A DNA stretch of 64,000 nt, from positions 1 through 64,000 of the forward strand of contig NZ_FQYQ01000010.1 of NCBI RefSeq assembly GCF_900141825.1, written 5' to 3'. Positions 36,518 through 46,225 of the stretch are shown here, piece by piece. A program made the translations under genes and the position numbers. The notes below the pieces were generated by a model. The model saw only the letters and a list, made by a program, of their open reading frames with translations, made no database searches and was not told the DNA's origin. The stretch comes from Pseudobutyrivibrio xylanivorans DSM 14809. GTDB taxonomy: Bacteria; Bacillota; Clostridia; Lachnospirales; Lachnospiraceae. Each line of letters begins with the position of its first letter. Position 1 is the stretch's first letter.

Positions 36518-38528
36518 AATCACTTACCTCCTCATCAATCTTAAATTTCTGAACATAATCTGTAAGCTTCTGAGATGTATTTGCCAACTCGTGAGAATTG
36601 TCTGCTACATCCTGACTGCTCTGACTAATGCTATTGGCCTGTTCAACCATATTCTGTGATGTTTCAAGAATCTCATCAGCACTAGCTGCCTGCTCCTCAG
36701 ATATTGCAGCAACATTGTTTGCAACATCATCAACCTTCTGAATATTATCAAGCATCAATTCAATCAGTTCATTAGATTTTTCTATGTTAAGATAAATCTG
36801 ATCAAAGGTTTCAAGTGCTGTACCAATTCTCTCTGAGTTTTGTTCAATTTCTTCTGCACTTGTCTGAGCCTGCTCTACAACACTGTCTATCGCTCTACTT
36901 ACCTCATTGATAAGGTTCGAAATATTCTCGGCACTAGACGCAGAATTTTGAGCAAGCTTTCCGATTTCTGTTGCAACAACTGCAAATCCCTTTCCTGCCT
37001 CACCGGCTCTTGCAGCCTCAATGGAAGCGTTAAGAGAAAGCAGATTAGTTTCATCAGCAATATCCTTAATCAGGCTGACAATCTTTGTGATTTCCTCAGA
37101 AACCTTTCCAACCTCATTGATTGATTCTACCAGCTGATCATTACTGCTCTTGATTTCTTCCATGGCAGCTGAAAGCTGTTCCATGTCAGCCTTACCTTTC
37201 TTACTTATCTCTACAGTCTCTTTCATGCTGACATTAGCCTCATTTGAATTATCTCTTGTGTCTGCTACTACCATAGCAAGAGTAGTTGCATTTTCAGCGA
37301 TTTCATTAACAGCTATAGCCAGCTGATCTACTGTAGCATTCAGATTCTGCATAGCATCCGCCTGAGAACGAGATGCATCAAACATATCCTTTGATACTCT
37401 ATCCGAATTATCCGACTGCTCTTTTAATCTTTCAGACTCATTATTAATCTCAGATAGCATTCCTCGCATCGACTCTACAAACTCACTTACCTTCCGGCCC
37501 ATAAGTCCGATTTCATCATTGCTCTCCTGTTTAACCTTAATTGTAAAATCACCAGCAGACATATCAGAAATATGCTTTGTAATATTTCCTATAGGTGCGA
37601 TTACTCTACTTACAAGGACGTTGATAAGAATGACAATGATGATAATAGCTATCACGCCAATTATTGCCAAAAGCTGTATCAATTTATTTACATCCTGCAG
37701 AATCACACTATTGCTGATATAAGAAACAAGATACCATTCTGTTCCAGCAATATTTCTAAATGCTACCTGATAGCCTTCTATTTCTGTGGTTGCGTAATCA
37801 CGTTCTGCAAACTTTTTGGCTATACCTGCCATAAGCTTATCAGAATCATCCTCCTTAAGAACTGTAAATATTCTTGAGGCATCTCTATGAGCCAATATAG
37901 TGCCATCAAAAGAATCAATAAGGAAGGAAGTCGCCTGATCCATTTTTACACCAGAATTAACGATAATACTAATCTGATCCAATGTCACATCTGCTGCAAA
38001 AACTTTAAGTTCGTCGCTTCCATCATTAAGAATGCCTGACGCACTTATAACGGAATCACCATTTGCATTTTTATAAGCCCCACCATAATTTAGGCGCACT
38101 CTAGTAATACCCTGCTTATACCATTCCTCATCCTTTGGATTTGAAACAGTTTTAGAGGATTCACTAGCCTTCATGAATTTACCTGATTCGCTGGCAATAT
38201 AAAATCCGTCAGTACAATAGGTGTTGTAGCCATAGAATGCATCCAAAAGAGACTGCAGAGCCTCATCGTCAGGCTTCTGAGTCTCAATAACCTGCTTGGC
38301 TGTTGAGAAATTCTCGAGATTTTTCTGTAACCAGGATTCGATATTATCTCCCTGATTTGAAATAGAAGAATCAAGCTGAGCTGTTGCCATTTTTTTCAGA
38401 CTCTGGCTGGAAATATAACCAGAAATAACAACCAGTAGTATCACCTGAAGCAATACTACTGGCATCAATAACGCAATCAGCTTATTCTTAATTTTTGCGT
38501 GCTTTTCTGAAGATTTTGTATTGGCCAT
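36507..38528 (-). CDS. Methyl-accepting chemotaxis protein with dCache-like sensor
   Basis: Chemoreceptor of 673 residues. TM1 (~17-38) is followed by a large extracellular dCache-like sensor (~40-275, with [25 protein letters not shown]). TM2 lies at ~283-308, then HAMP ([20 protein letters not shown]) and the signalling domain with tip [30 protein letters not shown]. The gene overlaps the binding-protein gene downstream. It differs from the receptor at 18392 in its much larger sensor domain. Confidence 0.95.
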   Translation of the reverse strand: MANTKSSEKHAKIKNKLIALLMPVVLLQVILLVVISGYISSQSLKKMATAQLDSSISNQGDNIESWLQKNLENFSTAKQVIETQKPDDEALQSLLDAFYGYNTYCTDGFYIASESGKFMKASESSKTVSNPKDEEWYKQGITRVRLNYGGAYKNANGDSVISASGILNDGSDELKVFAADVTLDQISIIVNSGVKMDQATSFLIDSFDGTILAHRDASRIFTVLKEDDSDKLMAGIAKKFAERDYATTEIEGYQVAFRNIAGTEWYLVSYISNSVILQDVNKLIQLLAIIGVIAIIIIVILINVLVSRVIAPIGNITKHISDMSAGDFTIKVKQESNDEIGLMGRKVSEFVESMRGMLSEINNESERLKEQSDNSDRVSKDMFDASRSQADAMQNLNATVDQLAIAVNEIAENATTLAMVVADTRDNSNEANVSMKETVEISKKGKADMEQLSAAMEEIKSSNDQLVESINEVGKVSEEITKIVSLIKDIADETNLLSLNASIEAARAGEAGKGFAVVATEIGKLAQNSASSAENISNLINEVSRAIDSVVEQAQTSAEEIEQNSERIGTALETFDQIYLNIEKSNELIELMLDNIQKVDDVANNVAAISEEQAASADEILETSQNMVEQANSISQSSQDVADNSHELANTSQKLTDYVQKFKIDEEVSDYEG

Positions 38529-38641
38529 GGTATTCTCCTTAACTAAGAAAAATGTATCCCTTACACACTACATTAAGTTTATTTTAATACCACAGCCACA
38601 TTATTTGTTGTTTTTCGCTAAATCTTCATACATTTTTAACA

Positions 38642-38893
38642 TTAACGTCTAAATCGTAATGTCTCGTATTTTGATCGAGTTCGAACACAATTCTTTAAAT
38701 CCTGAACTCTGGATTCGATATCCCCATCTTCCACAACTACATCTATAGATGAAGCCATATTATCAATGAGAAGATTGTCAAAATCCATTATAGGTGTAGC
38801 TACCAATATTTTATATTTTTCTTCAAAGGAATCCGTATCCAAAAAATCTAAAAGTATTGGATTGATTTCTTCTTCATCATAATTTCTTTCCAT
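38642..38893 (-). CDS. Hypothetical acidic protein, 83 aa
   Basis: Unrecognised soluble protein, acidic over most of its length (NYDEEEINPILLDFLDTDSFEEKYKILV) with a basic end RSKYETLRFRR. AGGAG lies 11 bases before the start, a little far. It follows the PI-PLC-like gene by 19 bp in the same direction and is probably co-transcribed. No clear terminator follows. The 113 bp between it and the chemoreceptor start hold nothing I can name. Confidence 0.6.
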   Translation of the reverse strand: MERNYDEEEINPILLDFLDTDSFEEKYKILVATPIMDFDNLLIDNMASSIDVVVEDGDIESRVQDLKNCVRTRSKYETLRFRR

Positions 38894-38912
38894 AATCTAT
38901 ATTGCTCCTAAC

Positions 38913-39926
38913 TTAAAAATTCGAATAATAAATATGTCTTGCCAAATCAGCTGTACCAAAATCTACAATGATAACACCATAGCTGGTCTCTGATTTTAGC
39001 TCATATTCCATAAGAAGAGTATTCAGGGCCTTTGAATACCCCTTTGGATGGCCAACCTTTCCATCTCCAGCTGTGCTGGCAAAATTCAGGAAAATTGTAG
39101 TCTCGTCGGCCTCACAGTTCTCTAATCCATCTATTACTGCTTCATATTTATCCTCTACGGAATACTTATATCTATCCTGAACCCAGAATCTGTAATCAGA
39201 ATTTACATAAAGCTCATATGGAATATCTGCTGGAACTCGGTTATCCTGCTCGTCCCATATCATATTCAGACCAGTAATATCAGCTGCAGCCTCATCATTA
39301 AATCTGGTAGCTAAAACAATTCTTCCTCTTACTTCACCAAGAGTAGGAATCTCATTTTCAGTGTACCAGTAATCCTTATTAGCTTTCACCTGTGCTAACA
39401 AAAGCTTTTGAATATCAGCTGTAGAATAATCTTCATCCTCAATCTTGATATTAATAATTACTGTTTCATTTGTGTGCTCCTGAAGGAATTTATACACATC
39501 AGCTACGGCATCATCAAAATAAAGAAAATCCGAGAACAGATTTCCATCTGTGTGACAGCTGGCAAAATTATGAACAAGCTTTAGCTTATCGCCATCCTCT
39601 GTCTCTTCGATGGCTACTCTAAAATCCAGGTATCTATAGCCATTCTCGAGCTGCTGAGCTATTGTCGTATCTTGGCATCTCATAACATATCCCAGTACGA
39701 CATTCTGAGAAGCGCTATTATGAGCGCCCGGAATAGTAATCTGAGAAATATAGACATCATCAGAAAGCTTCTCCATCCAGTTGGCTGTATCAGAGTAATC
39801 TTTTGACATATCCACGCTGAATTCTGCCTCTGTGTTGTCATCGCTGACAAACAAAATCACAAGAATACCAACTATGATGGCAATCATCACTCCACAAATT
39901 ATTCTGAAAAGCCGTCCCTTATCCAT
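38913..39926 (-). CDS. Phosphatidylinositol-specific phospholipase C X-domain protein
   Basis: Probable secreted or membrane-tethered PI-PLC-like phosphodiesterase. One N-terminal hydrophobic segment (~5-28) is followed by the PLC-X domain. The first catalytic His is in TIPGAHNSASQ, the second in LVHNFASCHTDGN, and YRYLDFRV carries the Asp/Arg pair. NETVIINIKIED continues the barrel. At 338 residues it matches bacterial PI-PLC. The start MDKGRLF at 39926 is chosen because the GGGGG stretch is 8 bases upstream. The true lipid or inositol substrate is unknown. Confidence 0.88.
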   Translation of the reverse strand: MDKGRLFRIICGVMIAIIVGILVILFVSDDNTEAEFSVDMSKDYSDTANWMEKLSDDVYISQITIPGAHNSASQNVVLGYVMRCQDTTIAQQLENGYRYLDFRVAIEETEDGDKLKLVHNFASCHTDGNLFSDFLYFDDAVADVYKFLQEHTNETVIINIKIEDEDYSTADIQKLLLAQVKANKDYWYTENEIPTLGEVRGRIVLATRFNDEAAADITGLNMIWDEQDNRVPADIPYELYVNSDYRFWVQDRYKYSVEDKYEAVIDGLENCEADETTIFLNFASTAGDGKVGHPKGYSKALNTLLMEYELKSETSYGVIIVDFGTADLARHIYYSNF

Positions 39927-40051
39927 AAGCATGCCCCCCATTAATTAGGCCTTAATATTTTCTATATAAATATATTACCATTCTTTAGTGACAAAGTCTT
40001 TCAAAATCGGTACTATTGAATAGAATTAAATTGATTTTTGGAGGAATAATA

Positions 40052-40312
40052 ATGATAGACAGAGGACGCCTCTTATCTTTAGGATATTATAAAAAAGCTC
40101 CCTCTTTTACAGGGAGCGATAAAAATAAATGCTATAAAATTGAACGTTTCCGTGAGGAGGATTCTGAAGAAGACTTGTTCAAAGCCACTATCTGGCCTGG
40201 ACCATTCAGCTCAGAAAACACACCCGAGGAAGTCAAGCAATCCCGTACCGCGCCATTCACGGAAGAGGGTCTACAAGACCTCGTGGCGTGGATGAATAGC
40301 TTGGAAATCTAG
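40052..40312 (+). CDS. Small conserved-type protein, 86 aa
   Basis: Starts MIDRGRLLSLGYYKKAPSF after a clear GGAGG site. Its pattern of an N-terminal YYKKAPSFTGS, a middle FKATIWPGPF and a C-terminal FTEEGLQDLVAWMN resembles a small protein family I have seen in clostridia that lacks a named function. It is soluble and charged. It is divergent from the PI-PLC-like gene and convergent with the diguanylate cyclase. Confidence 0.65.
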   Translation: MIDRGRLLSLGYYKKAPSFTGSDKNKCYKIERFREEDSEEDLFKATIWPGPFSSENTPEEVKQSRTAPFTEEGLQDLVAWMNSLEI

Positions 40313-40313
40313 A

Positions 40314-40416
40314 AAAATAAAAACACTTGTAGCTATCAAGCTCTGAGTGTTACTCAAGCGAAGCTTTCTTCAGCTGAGCGGAGTAATATCTCTGGCTTGA
40401 GAGCGTAACAAGTGTT
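40314..40416 (-). terminator. Oversized branched terminator of the diguanylate cyclase gene
   Basis: Outer arms AACACTTGT (40322-40330) and ACAAGTGTT (40408-40416) enclose nested TCAAGC/GCTTGA and ACTC/GAGT pairings and an inner AGCT/AGCT hairpin. On the minus strand the outer stem is followed by TTTATTTTTCT, so it ends the gene at 40430. At about 95 bases it is far larger than the other terminators here, apart from that at 46063. Confidence 0.6.
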
Positions 40417-40429
40417 GGATACTTTACAG

Positions 40430-42031
40430 TTATTTACAAGCTTTTTTGTTTTCATACATGTATGCATCTGCACGCTTCACAAGTGCACGGAAATCACTAT
40501 CAAGGCTTGAGTCATATGCTGCAGCTCCGATAGCCACTCCAATAGAATATTGATGACCGCCTTCTATGTTTGCAGTGTAAATTTTTGTCATAAAGAGCTT
40601 CTTTAAACGCTCCATGTTAACCGCCTTGCTTGCTGGGATGATACAACAAAACTCATCACCACCTGTACGATAGCAGTTACCATATCTACCAAATACACTG
40701 TTAAAGATTTCTGCTACAAGTGTGATATACTCATCACCTGCTTCGTGTCCGTAGGTATCATTACAAGCCTTGAGTCCGTTGGCATCTGCTACTACTGCAA
40801 TGATTCCATCAAGCTTATCTTCCGACTGAACATGACTTTCAAAAGCATTTCTATTGTAAAGTCCGGTCATTGTATCTGTAAGGGCAAATACCTCAAGCTG
40901 CTTAGCATGGCGGCCTTTCTCAATAATCTCGTTAGTTCCCTTAATCAAATCCCACGCAAGAAGACTTACAAAAATAAGGAACATATAGCGACCCATTTGA
41001 TCTGAGTCACCAACCTCACTGTAATAATTTCTTACGTCAATGATAATCGAGATAGTAAATAGTAATACTCCAATAGCACAGATTTTCGTCTGACGAGAAA
41101 AATCTCTATGATAAAGCTGAATAGCAATCGCTGAGACAACATATATAGCTGCAGCAAGAATTAAAATCTGCATGTAAACAAGAGTCTCTCTATATTCTAA
41201 AATCTTCATCAAATGAAGAGTAGTGAATACGACAAACTCGACCATAGATGCTATGACTATAATTCTCTTAACTATCTTTCCATTGATTCCCAAATAACCA
41301 TCAAAGAAAAGCACAAATGGAGCAATAACCATCATTAAACATAAATATGGAATTACAGCGTCAAAGATTTTGTTATTAAAAAGAAGCACTGATACGTCTG
41401 TCTCGTTCAATGTCCATGTTCCAATGAATAATGCAAAATACGCCAAATGAACTAACTCTCTGCCCAAGTTAAGCCTCTTGTTCATAAATGCATAGTAAAT
41501 CAACATGATAAAACTAAATATCACGATTAATAAACTTGCGCAGAACTTTGGCAAAGAATTTCTGAGCAAATTATCATACATCTGGTATGCATTTCCCACA
41601 TAGAATGTAGGAACCTGATCCTTTACACAATCATAAACTGGCTTAATGATAATAGCCACATTAAGCATCTTTTCATTCACTGATATAAAATTGTAAGCAG
41701 AACCTGGCGTAGAACCTAAAATGCCTCCTGTTTGGGTAAAAGAATAAATTTCTCGTCCAGCATTATAAGCTTTTACAAACTGATGAGATGTGTAAAACAT
41801 GAAGCCAGAATAATGACTATCAAAAGAAGACAAATCAAAGAAGTACTCCTTTGAGCCATCTTCTAATCTTGCCACCTGATATGGCTCAATCTTGATGGTA
41901 GGAGTATCACACTCTGATTTCTCGTTCGTCACTAAGAAGCCTATAACAAGTGCACATGCGCACAGTATAAGCATCAGATTATTTAAACGTTTTTGAAAAT
42001 TAAAAATTAACTTATTCTGATTCATCGTCAT
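40430..42031 (-). CDS. Membrane diguanylate cyclase (GGDEF)
   Basis: Makes c-di-GMP. TM1 (~15-35) precedes an extracellular region (~36-170), then about seven membrane helices (~170-370), an arrangement like 7TMR-DISM proteins. The C-terminal GGDEF domain (~380-533) has ALTDTMTGLYNRNAF and the active-site RTGGDEFCCIIP. No obvious RxxD inhibitory site is seen just before it. No clear ribosome site exists; ATGs at 42031 and 42025 are both possible. It provides synthesis to balance the HD-GYP protein at 20341. Confidence 0.92.
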   Translation of the reverse strand: MTMNQNKLIFNFQKRLNNLMLILCACALVIGFLVTNEKSECDTPTIKIEPYQVARLEDGSKEYFFDLSSFDSHYSGFMFYTSHQFVKAYNAGREIYSFTQTGGILGSTPGSAYNFISVNEKMLNVAIIIKPVYDCVKDQVPTFYVGNAYQMYDNLLRNSLPKFCASLLIVIFSFIMLIYYAFMNKRLNLGRELVHLAYFALFIGTWTLNETDVSVLLFNNKIFDAVIPYLCLMMVIAPFVLFFDGYLGINGKIVKRIIVIASMVEFVVFTTLHLMKILEYRETLVYMQILILAAAIYVVSAIAIQLYHRDFSRQTKICAIGVLLFTISIIIDVRNYYSEVGDSDQMGRYMFLIFVSLLAWDLIKGTNEIIEKGRHAKQLEVFALTDTMTGLYNRNAFESHVQSEDKLDGIIAVVADANGLKACNDTYGHEAGDEYITLVAEIFNSVFGRYGNCYRTGGDEFCCIIPASKAVNMERLKKLFMTKIYTANIEGGHQYSIGVAIGAAAYDSSLDSDFRALVKRADAYMYENKKACK

Positions 42032-42141
42032 TACCAATTGAAAACTTTTTCACATAACATTATATTTTGGAATCGATTTCACATTTCATTCACATTTTAT
42101 AACATTATACATTCCTATTGGTATAATGGCAACTATCAAAA

Positions 42142-42801
42142 TTATCTAATAAAACTTTCTATATGTGGGTATAAAGTATCTTTTTGTACAATATAGCTAC
42201 TATGAGTTTCCCCAGAAAGCACTTTTAACACTGAATTAGGGATACTGGCGGCTATCTTTTCAGTTTCCTTCTGTTTCACACAATCATCTTCTCCAGCAAA
42301 AATCATAGCAGGAACGGATATGTTCTTAAGGTCATTTGGATTAATATCAGGTTCCTGTAGCATAAGAAGTGTTCTAGGATCATTATATTTCTTATACGCT
42401 CTTTTCATTTCCCTGATATCTCTATGATGAAAACCTGCTGGAGTGAGATTAGCTCCGCAGCAAATAATTCCAGAAAGTAATTCACTGGCCTCCATAGCCA
42501 CTAATAAAGAAATAATGCCTCCATCTGAATATCCAAGAAGATATGGCTTTTCAATATCCAATGCTTTAATCAGATTGATAACGTCCTTTGCCATATCACT
42601 ATAATGGTATTCCTTTGGTGTAGCACTTTCACCGTGTCCTCTTGTATCCATTGCATAAACTACGTGATTTCTGCTAAGTCTTTCTACCAATGGATCAAAG
42701 ATATGGTGATCCTCTCTATTTCCATGCATGAGAATAACCGGGGTTCCCTGCTCCCCGGTTATTTCATAGCATATGATTTGTGAATTAAGCTGGATATACA
42801 T
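42142..42801 (-). CDS. Alpha/beta-fold hydrolase
   Basis: Small hydrolase of 219 residues with LMHGNREDHHIFDPL, the nucleophile elbow GYSDGGII, acid region FAGEDDCVKQ and catalytic His in GETHSSY. No signal peptide is seen, so it is cytoplasmic. Substrate is unknown; esterases and lactonases share this pattern. It follows dapB by 42 bp and could be co-transcribed. The gap holds a small GTCAC/GTGAC hairpin without a T-run. Confidence 0.88.
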   Translation of the reverse strand: MYIQLNSQIICYEITGEQGTPVILMHGNREDHHIFDPLVERLSRNHVVYAMDTRGHGESATPKEYHYSDMAKDVINLIKALDIEKPYLLGYSDGGIISLLVAMEASELLSGIICCGANLTPAGFHHRDIREMKRAYKKYNDPRTLLMLQEPDINPNDLKNISVPAMIFAGEDDCVKQKETEKIAASIPNSVLKVLSGETHSSYIVQKDTLYPHIESFIR

Positions 42802-42843
42802 GTGTTAAACACCTCATCAGTCACCCTCAGTGACGCTCTCGGT

Positions 42844-43605
42844 TTATTTTTCTGCGATTACTTCTTTCATATCGTAGAGACCTGCTGGCTTTCCTGCCAA
42901 AAACTTAGCTGCTTCTACAGCACCCTTTGCAAATACACTCTTTGAATATGCTGTATGCTTGATTGTGATAACCTCATCAAGTCCAGCAAAGATAACTTCA
43001 TGCTCACCTACAATATTTCCACCACGAACTGCAGAAATACCAATTTCATTCTTAGGTCTCTTCTCACGTCTGTCAGCTCTGCCATAGCAATACTCATACT
43101 TCTCATCTAATGCATCGTTGCAAGCATCAGCAAGTGCAAGAGCTGTTCCACTTGGTGCATCAAGCTTCTGATTGTGATGCTTCTCTACGATTTCGATATC
43201 AAAACCAGCATCAGCAAAAACCTGAGTAGCCTTCTTGCATAAATCAAATAGTGTATTAATACCTAATGACATGTTTGCAGAGCGGAGAATCGCTACCTTT
43301 TTACATGCAGAATCCACGTGTGCAAGCATCTTATCATCTAATCCTGTAGTACAAAGAACAACAGGCTTTCCATTCTTCTCACATACGTCAAGCAACCCAT
43401 CTACTGCAGCGGCTGTAGAGAAATCAATTACAACATCATAGTCCACATCAACCTCTGCAAGAGAATCATATACTGGATACTCATTGTCGATACCCTTAAA
43501 TTTATCTACTCCAGCAACGATAGTTGCATCAGCGTCATTCTTGCATAAATCTGTGATAACTCTTCCCATGTGTCCGTTGCATCCGTGCATTACTACTTTT
43601 GTCAT
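42844..43605 (-). CDS. dapB: 4-hydroxy-tetrahydrodipicolinate reductase
   Basis: Second step of the diaminopimelate/lysine pathway, needed for peptidoglycan. The N-terminal Rossmann motif is HGCNGHMGRVI, and the catalytic loop is EKHHNQKLDAPSGTAL. The length of 253 residues is typical. No dapA is adjacent, so the pathway is split in this genome. Confidence 0.96.
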   Translation of the reverse strand: MTKVVMHGCNGHMGRVITDLCKNDADATIVAGVDKFKGIDNEYPVYDSLAEVDVDYDVVIDFSTAAAVDGLLDVCEKNGKPVVLCTTGLDDKMLAHVDSACKKVAILRSANMSLGINTLFDLCKKATQVFADAGFDIEIVEKHHNQKLDAPSGTALALADACNDALDEKYEYCYGRADRREKRPKNEIGISAVRGGNIVGEHEVIFAGLDEVITIKHTAYSKSVFAKGAVEAAKFLAGKPAGLYDMKEVIAEK

Positions 43606-43643
43606 TATTCTACCTCTCTCTTTCTACTTGGTCATATATAAAC

Positions 43644-43682
43644 AGAACTGCCATAGAAGCCTAAAAAGCCCATGGCAGTTCT
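43644..43682 (-). terminator. Probable terminator of the cobO-like gene
   Basis: AGAACTGCCAT (43644-43654) and ATGGCAGTTCT (43672-43682) pair perfectly, with an inner AAGCC/GGCTT-like stretch. The minus-strand tail GTTTATATATG is only modestly U-rich. Confidence 0.6.
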
Positions 43683-43688
43683 ATGGAA

Positions 43689-44168
43689 TTACTTCTCAGG
43701 TTTTAAATTCAAAACGCTGTCCGCAATTTCAAATATTCCTTTTGTAATGTTTAATCCTGTCAAAATGACATTAGTCGAATATGAACGTCCTTCCAAAGCA
43801 CATAAAATATCCTGTTCTGGAACAATACCCTCATCAACAACGCCAAGAATCTCATCAAGAATAACCAGATCACTTTCGCCGGTACCAAGAACTTTTTTAG
43901 CATAGTTAAGACCATTTTGAATATTCAAAATCTCTTCCTGCTTTTGTTCATCTGTTAACTCAGCGAAGCTCTCTTTTGAGCGCTCGAATCTAAAAAGCTT
44001 AATTTCAGGCTCAAGCTTGCTTAAATACTCAGTATTTGTCTCAGATTTAAGGAACTGAATTATTGTTGTAGTGCGTCCCTGCGAGGCATTACGAATAGCC
44101 TGTCCTAAGGCTGCAGCTGACTTTCCCTGTCCCGTTCCGTAATATACTTGAACAATTCCTTTTTCCAT
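43689..44168 (-). CDS. CobO/BtuR-family cobalamin adenosyltransferase-like protein
   Basis: P-loop protein with YYGTGQGKSAAALGQAIRN at the N-terminus, FLKS and a Walker B-like DLVILDEILG, as in corrinoid adenosyltransferases (CobO/CobA). At 159 residues it is shorter than most (about 175-200), lacking the usual N-terminal arm. Converts cob(I)alamin to adenosylcobalamin if active. It lies 8 bp downstream of typA and is probably co-transcribed. No other B12 gene is in the window. Confidence 0.85.
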   Translation of the reverse strand: MEKGIVQVYYGTGQGKSAAALGQAIRNASQGRTTTIIQFLKSETNTEYLSKLEPEIKLFRFERSKESFAELTDEQKQEEILNIQNGLNYAKKVLGTGESDLVILDEILGVVDEGIVPEQDILCALEGRSYSTNVILTGLNITKGIFEIADSVLNLKPEK

Positions 44169-44176
44169 AAGTCTCC

Positions 44177-46009
44177 TTATTTCTTAAAGCTAGCTCTCTT
44201 TCTAAGTGTAGGATCAAGAATTCTCTTTCTGATACGAAGAGATTCTGGTGTAACCTCTAAAAGCTCATCTACATCGATGAAATCAAGTGCCTGCTCAAGG
44301 CTAAGTACTCTTGGTGGTACAAGTGTAAGTGCTTCATCAGCTGAAGATGAACGAGTATTTGTAAGGTGCTTCTTCTTACATACGTTAAGCTCAACATCCT
44401 CTGCACGAGAACACTGACCAATAACCATACCAGAATAAACCTTCTCGCCTGGTCCAATGAAAAGTGTACCACGATCCTGAGCTGAGAAGAGTCCGTATGT
44501 AACTGACTCACCTGTCTCGAAAGCGATAAGACTTCCAAGCTTACGATAAGAGATATCTCCCTTGTAAAGCTCATAACCATCGAAAATTGTATTGATTATA
44601 CCATTTCCCTTAGTATCTGTCATGAATTCTCCACGATATCCAATAAGACCACGTGAAGGAATCTTAAACTCGATACGAGTATATCCACCTGCGATAGGTG
44701 TCATATTCTGAAGCTCACCCTTTCTCTGAGAAAGCTTCTCTATAACTGCTCCTGTAAACTCATCAGGAACATCTACATAAGCGCGCTCCATTGGCTCGAG
44801 CTTATGGCCCTTTTCGTCTTCCTTGTAAAGAACCTCTGCCTTTGATACAGCAAACTCAAAACCTTCACGACGCATGTTCTCGATAAGTACTGAAAGGTGA
44901 AGCTCACCACGTCCAGAAACCTTAAGTGAATCTGGTGAATCTGTATCCTCTACACGAAGTGATACATCAGTGTTAAGCTCCTTCATAAGACGCTCACGGA
45001 TGTGACGTGAAGTTACGAACTTACCTTCCTGACCAGCAAGTGGGCTATCATTTACAATGAAGTTCATTGAAATAGTAGGCTCAGAAATCTTCTGGAAAGG
45101 AATTGGATTTGGAGCATCTACTGCACAGATTGTATCTCCAATGTGGATATCTGAAATACCAGAAATAGCTACGATTGAACCAATCTGTGCTTCAGTAACA
45201 TCTACCTTATTAAGTCCATCGTACTCAAAAAGCTTTGAGATACGAACCTTATTGCTCTTCTCAGGATCATGTGCATTTACAACGATAGCATCCTGGTTAA
45301 CCTTGATAGAACCATTCTCTACCTTACCAATACCGATACGACCAACGTACTCGTTGTAATCGATTGTAGAGATAAGTACCTGTGTAGGTGCCTCTGGGTC
45401 TCCCTTAGGAGCTGGAATATAATCAACAATAGTCTCAAAGAGAGCTGTCATATCCTTATGTTCTTCGTTAAGATCTCTGATTGCGAAACCTTCCTTAGCT
45501 GAAGCATAGATAAATGGACAATCAAGCTGCTCATCTGAAGCATCAAGATCCATGAAAAGCTCGAGAACCTCATCGATAACCTCATCTGGACGAGCCTCTG
45601 GTCTATCAATCTTATTGATACATACGATAACTGGTAAATCAAGATCAAGTGCCTTCATAAGAACGAACTTGGTCTGTGGCATAGCGCCCTCGAAAGCATC
45701 TACTACGAGAACAACACCGTTTACCATCTTAAGTACACGCTCAACCTCGCCACCGAAATCAGCATGACCTGGTGTATCGATAATGTTAATCTTTGTGTTC
45801 TTATAATATACTGCTGTGTTCTTTGAAAGAATAGTGATACCACGCTCACGCTCAATATCATTTGAGTCCATGACACGCTCAGCAACTTCCTGATTCTCTC
45901 TAAATACACCTGACTGCTTTAAAAGCTCATCTACAAGTGTAGTTTTACCATGATCTACGTGTGCGATGATGGCAATATTTCTAATATCTTCTCTACTTTG
46001 TACTGACAT
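44177..46009 (-). CDS. typA: Ribosome-associated GTPase TypA/BipA
   Basis: Translational GTPase of 610 residues that helps 50S assembly and stress growth. The G motifs are AHVDHGKTTL, DTPGHADFGGEVER and NKIDRPEARP. Domain II and the BipA-type C-terminal region (RGTLFIGPGEKVYSGMVIG and LNVCKKKHLTNTRSS) are present. A very large hairpin lies just upstream, between serS and this gene. Confidence 0.97.
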   Translation of the reverse strand: MSVQSREDIRNIAIIAHVDHGKTTLVDELLKQSGVFRENQEVAERVMDSNDIERERGITILSKNTAVYYKNTKINIIDTPGHADFGGEVERVLKMVNGVVLVVDAFEGAMPQTKFVLMKALDLDLPVIVCINKIDRPEARPDEVIDEVLELFMDLDASDEQLDCPFIYASAKEGFAIRDLNEEHKDMTALFETIVDYIPAPKGDPEAPTQVLISTIDYNEYVGRIGIGKVENGSIKVNQDAIVVNAHDPEKSNKVRISKLFEYDGLNKVDVTEAQIGSIVAISGISDIHIGDTICAVDAPNPIPFQKISEPTISMNFIVNDSPLAGQEGKFVTSRHIRERLMKELNTDVSLRVEDTDSPDSLKVSGRGELHLSVLIENMRREGFEFAVSKAEVLYKEDEKGHKLEPMERAYVDVPDEFTGAVIEKLSQRKGELQNMTPIAGGYTRIEFKIPSRGLIGYRGEFMTDTKGNGIINTIFDGYELYKGDISYRKLGSLIAFETGESVTYGLFSAQDRGTLFIGPGEKVYSGMVIGQCSRAEDVELNVCKKKHLTNTRSSSADEALTLVPPRVLSLEQALDFIDVDELLEVTPESLRIRKRILDPTLRKRASFKK

Positions 46010-46062
46010 AAAAAATCCTTTTCTACTGTGTATAAAATACTACTACTCAGTAAAAACCCCTC

Positions 46063-46203
46063 AAAAAAAGCGGCATCGAAGTCTTACATGCTCCCGCAGG
46101 CCACCTTCCATACTCGAGCAAGGAATCTCCCCTAAAGGGGCCCCCTCCTTCCTCGGCATGGAGCCTTCCTGCTCGCGCCTGCCAAGAATTTTAAGCCGCT
46201 TTT
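46063..46203 (-). terminator. Giant hairpin terminator/structured RNA between serS and typA
   Basis: AAAAGCGGC (46066-46074) pairs with GCCGCTTTT (46195-46203), and pairing resumes inward to a CCCC-TAAA-GGGG apex (46129-46140). The outermost and innermost pairs lie exactly symmetric about the same centre. On the minus strand the outer stem ends in CTTTTTTTG, a good termination signal for serS. The arms are about 65 bases each, far beyond a normal terminator. Confidence 0.7.
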
Positions 46204-46225
46204 ATATAATTTGTCAATAACTTAT

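Noticed and set aside
42802-42843. GTCAC/GTGAC hairpin between dapB and the hydrolase as a terminator.
   Set aside because: It has only 5 pairs and is followed by a ribosome site rather than a T-run.
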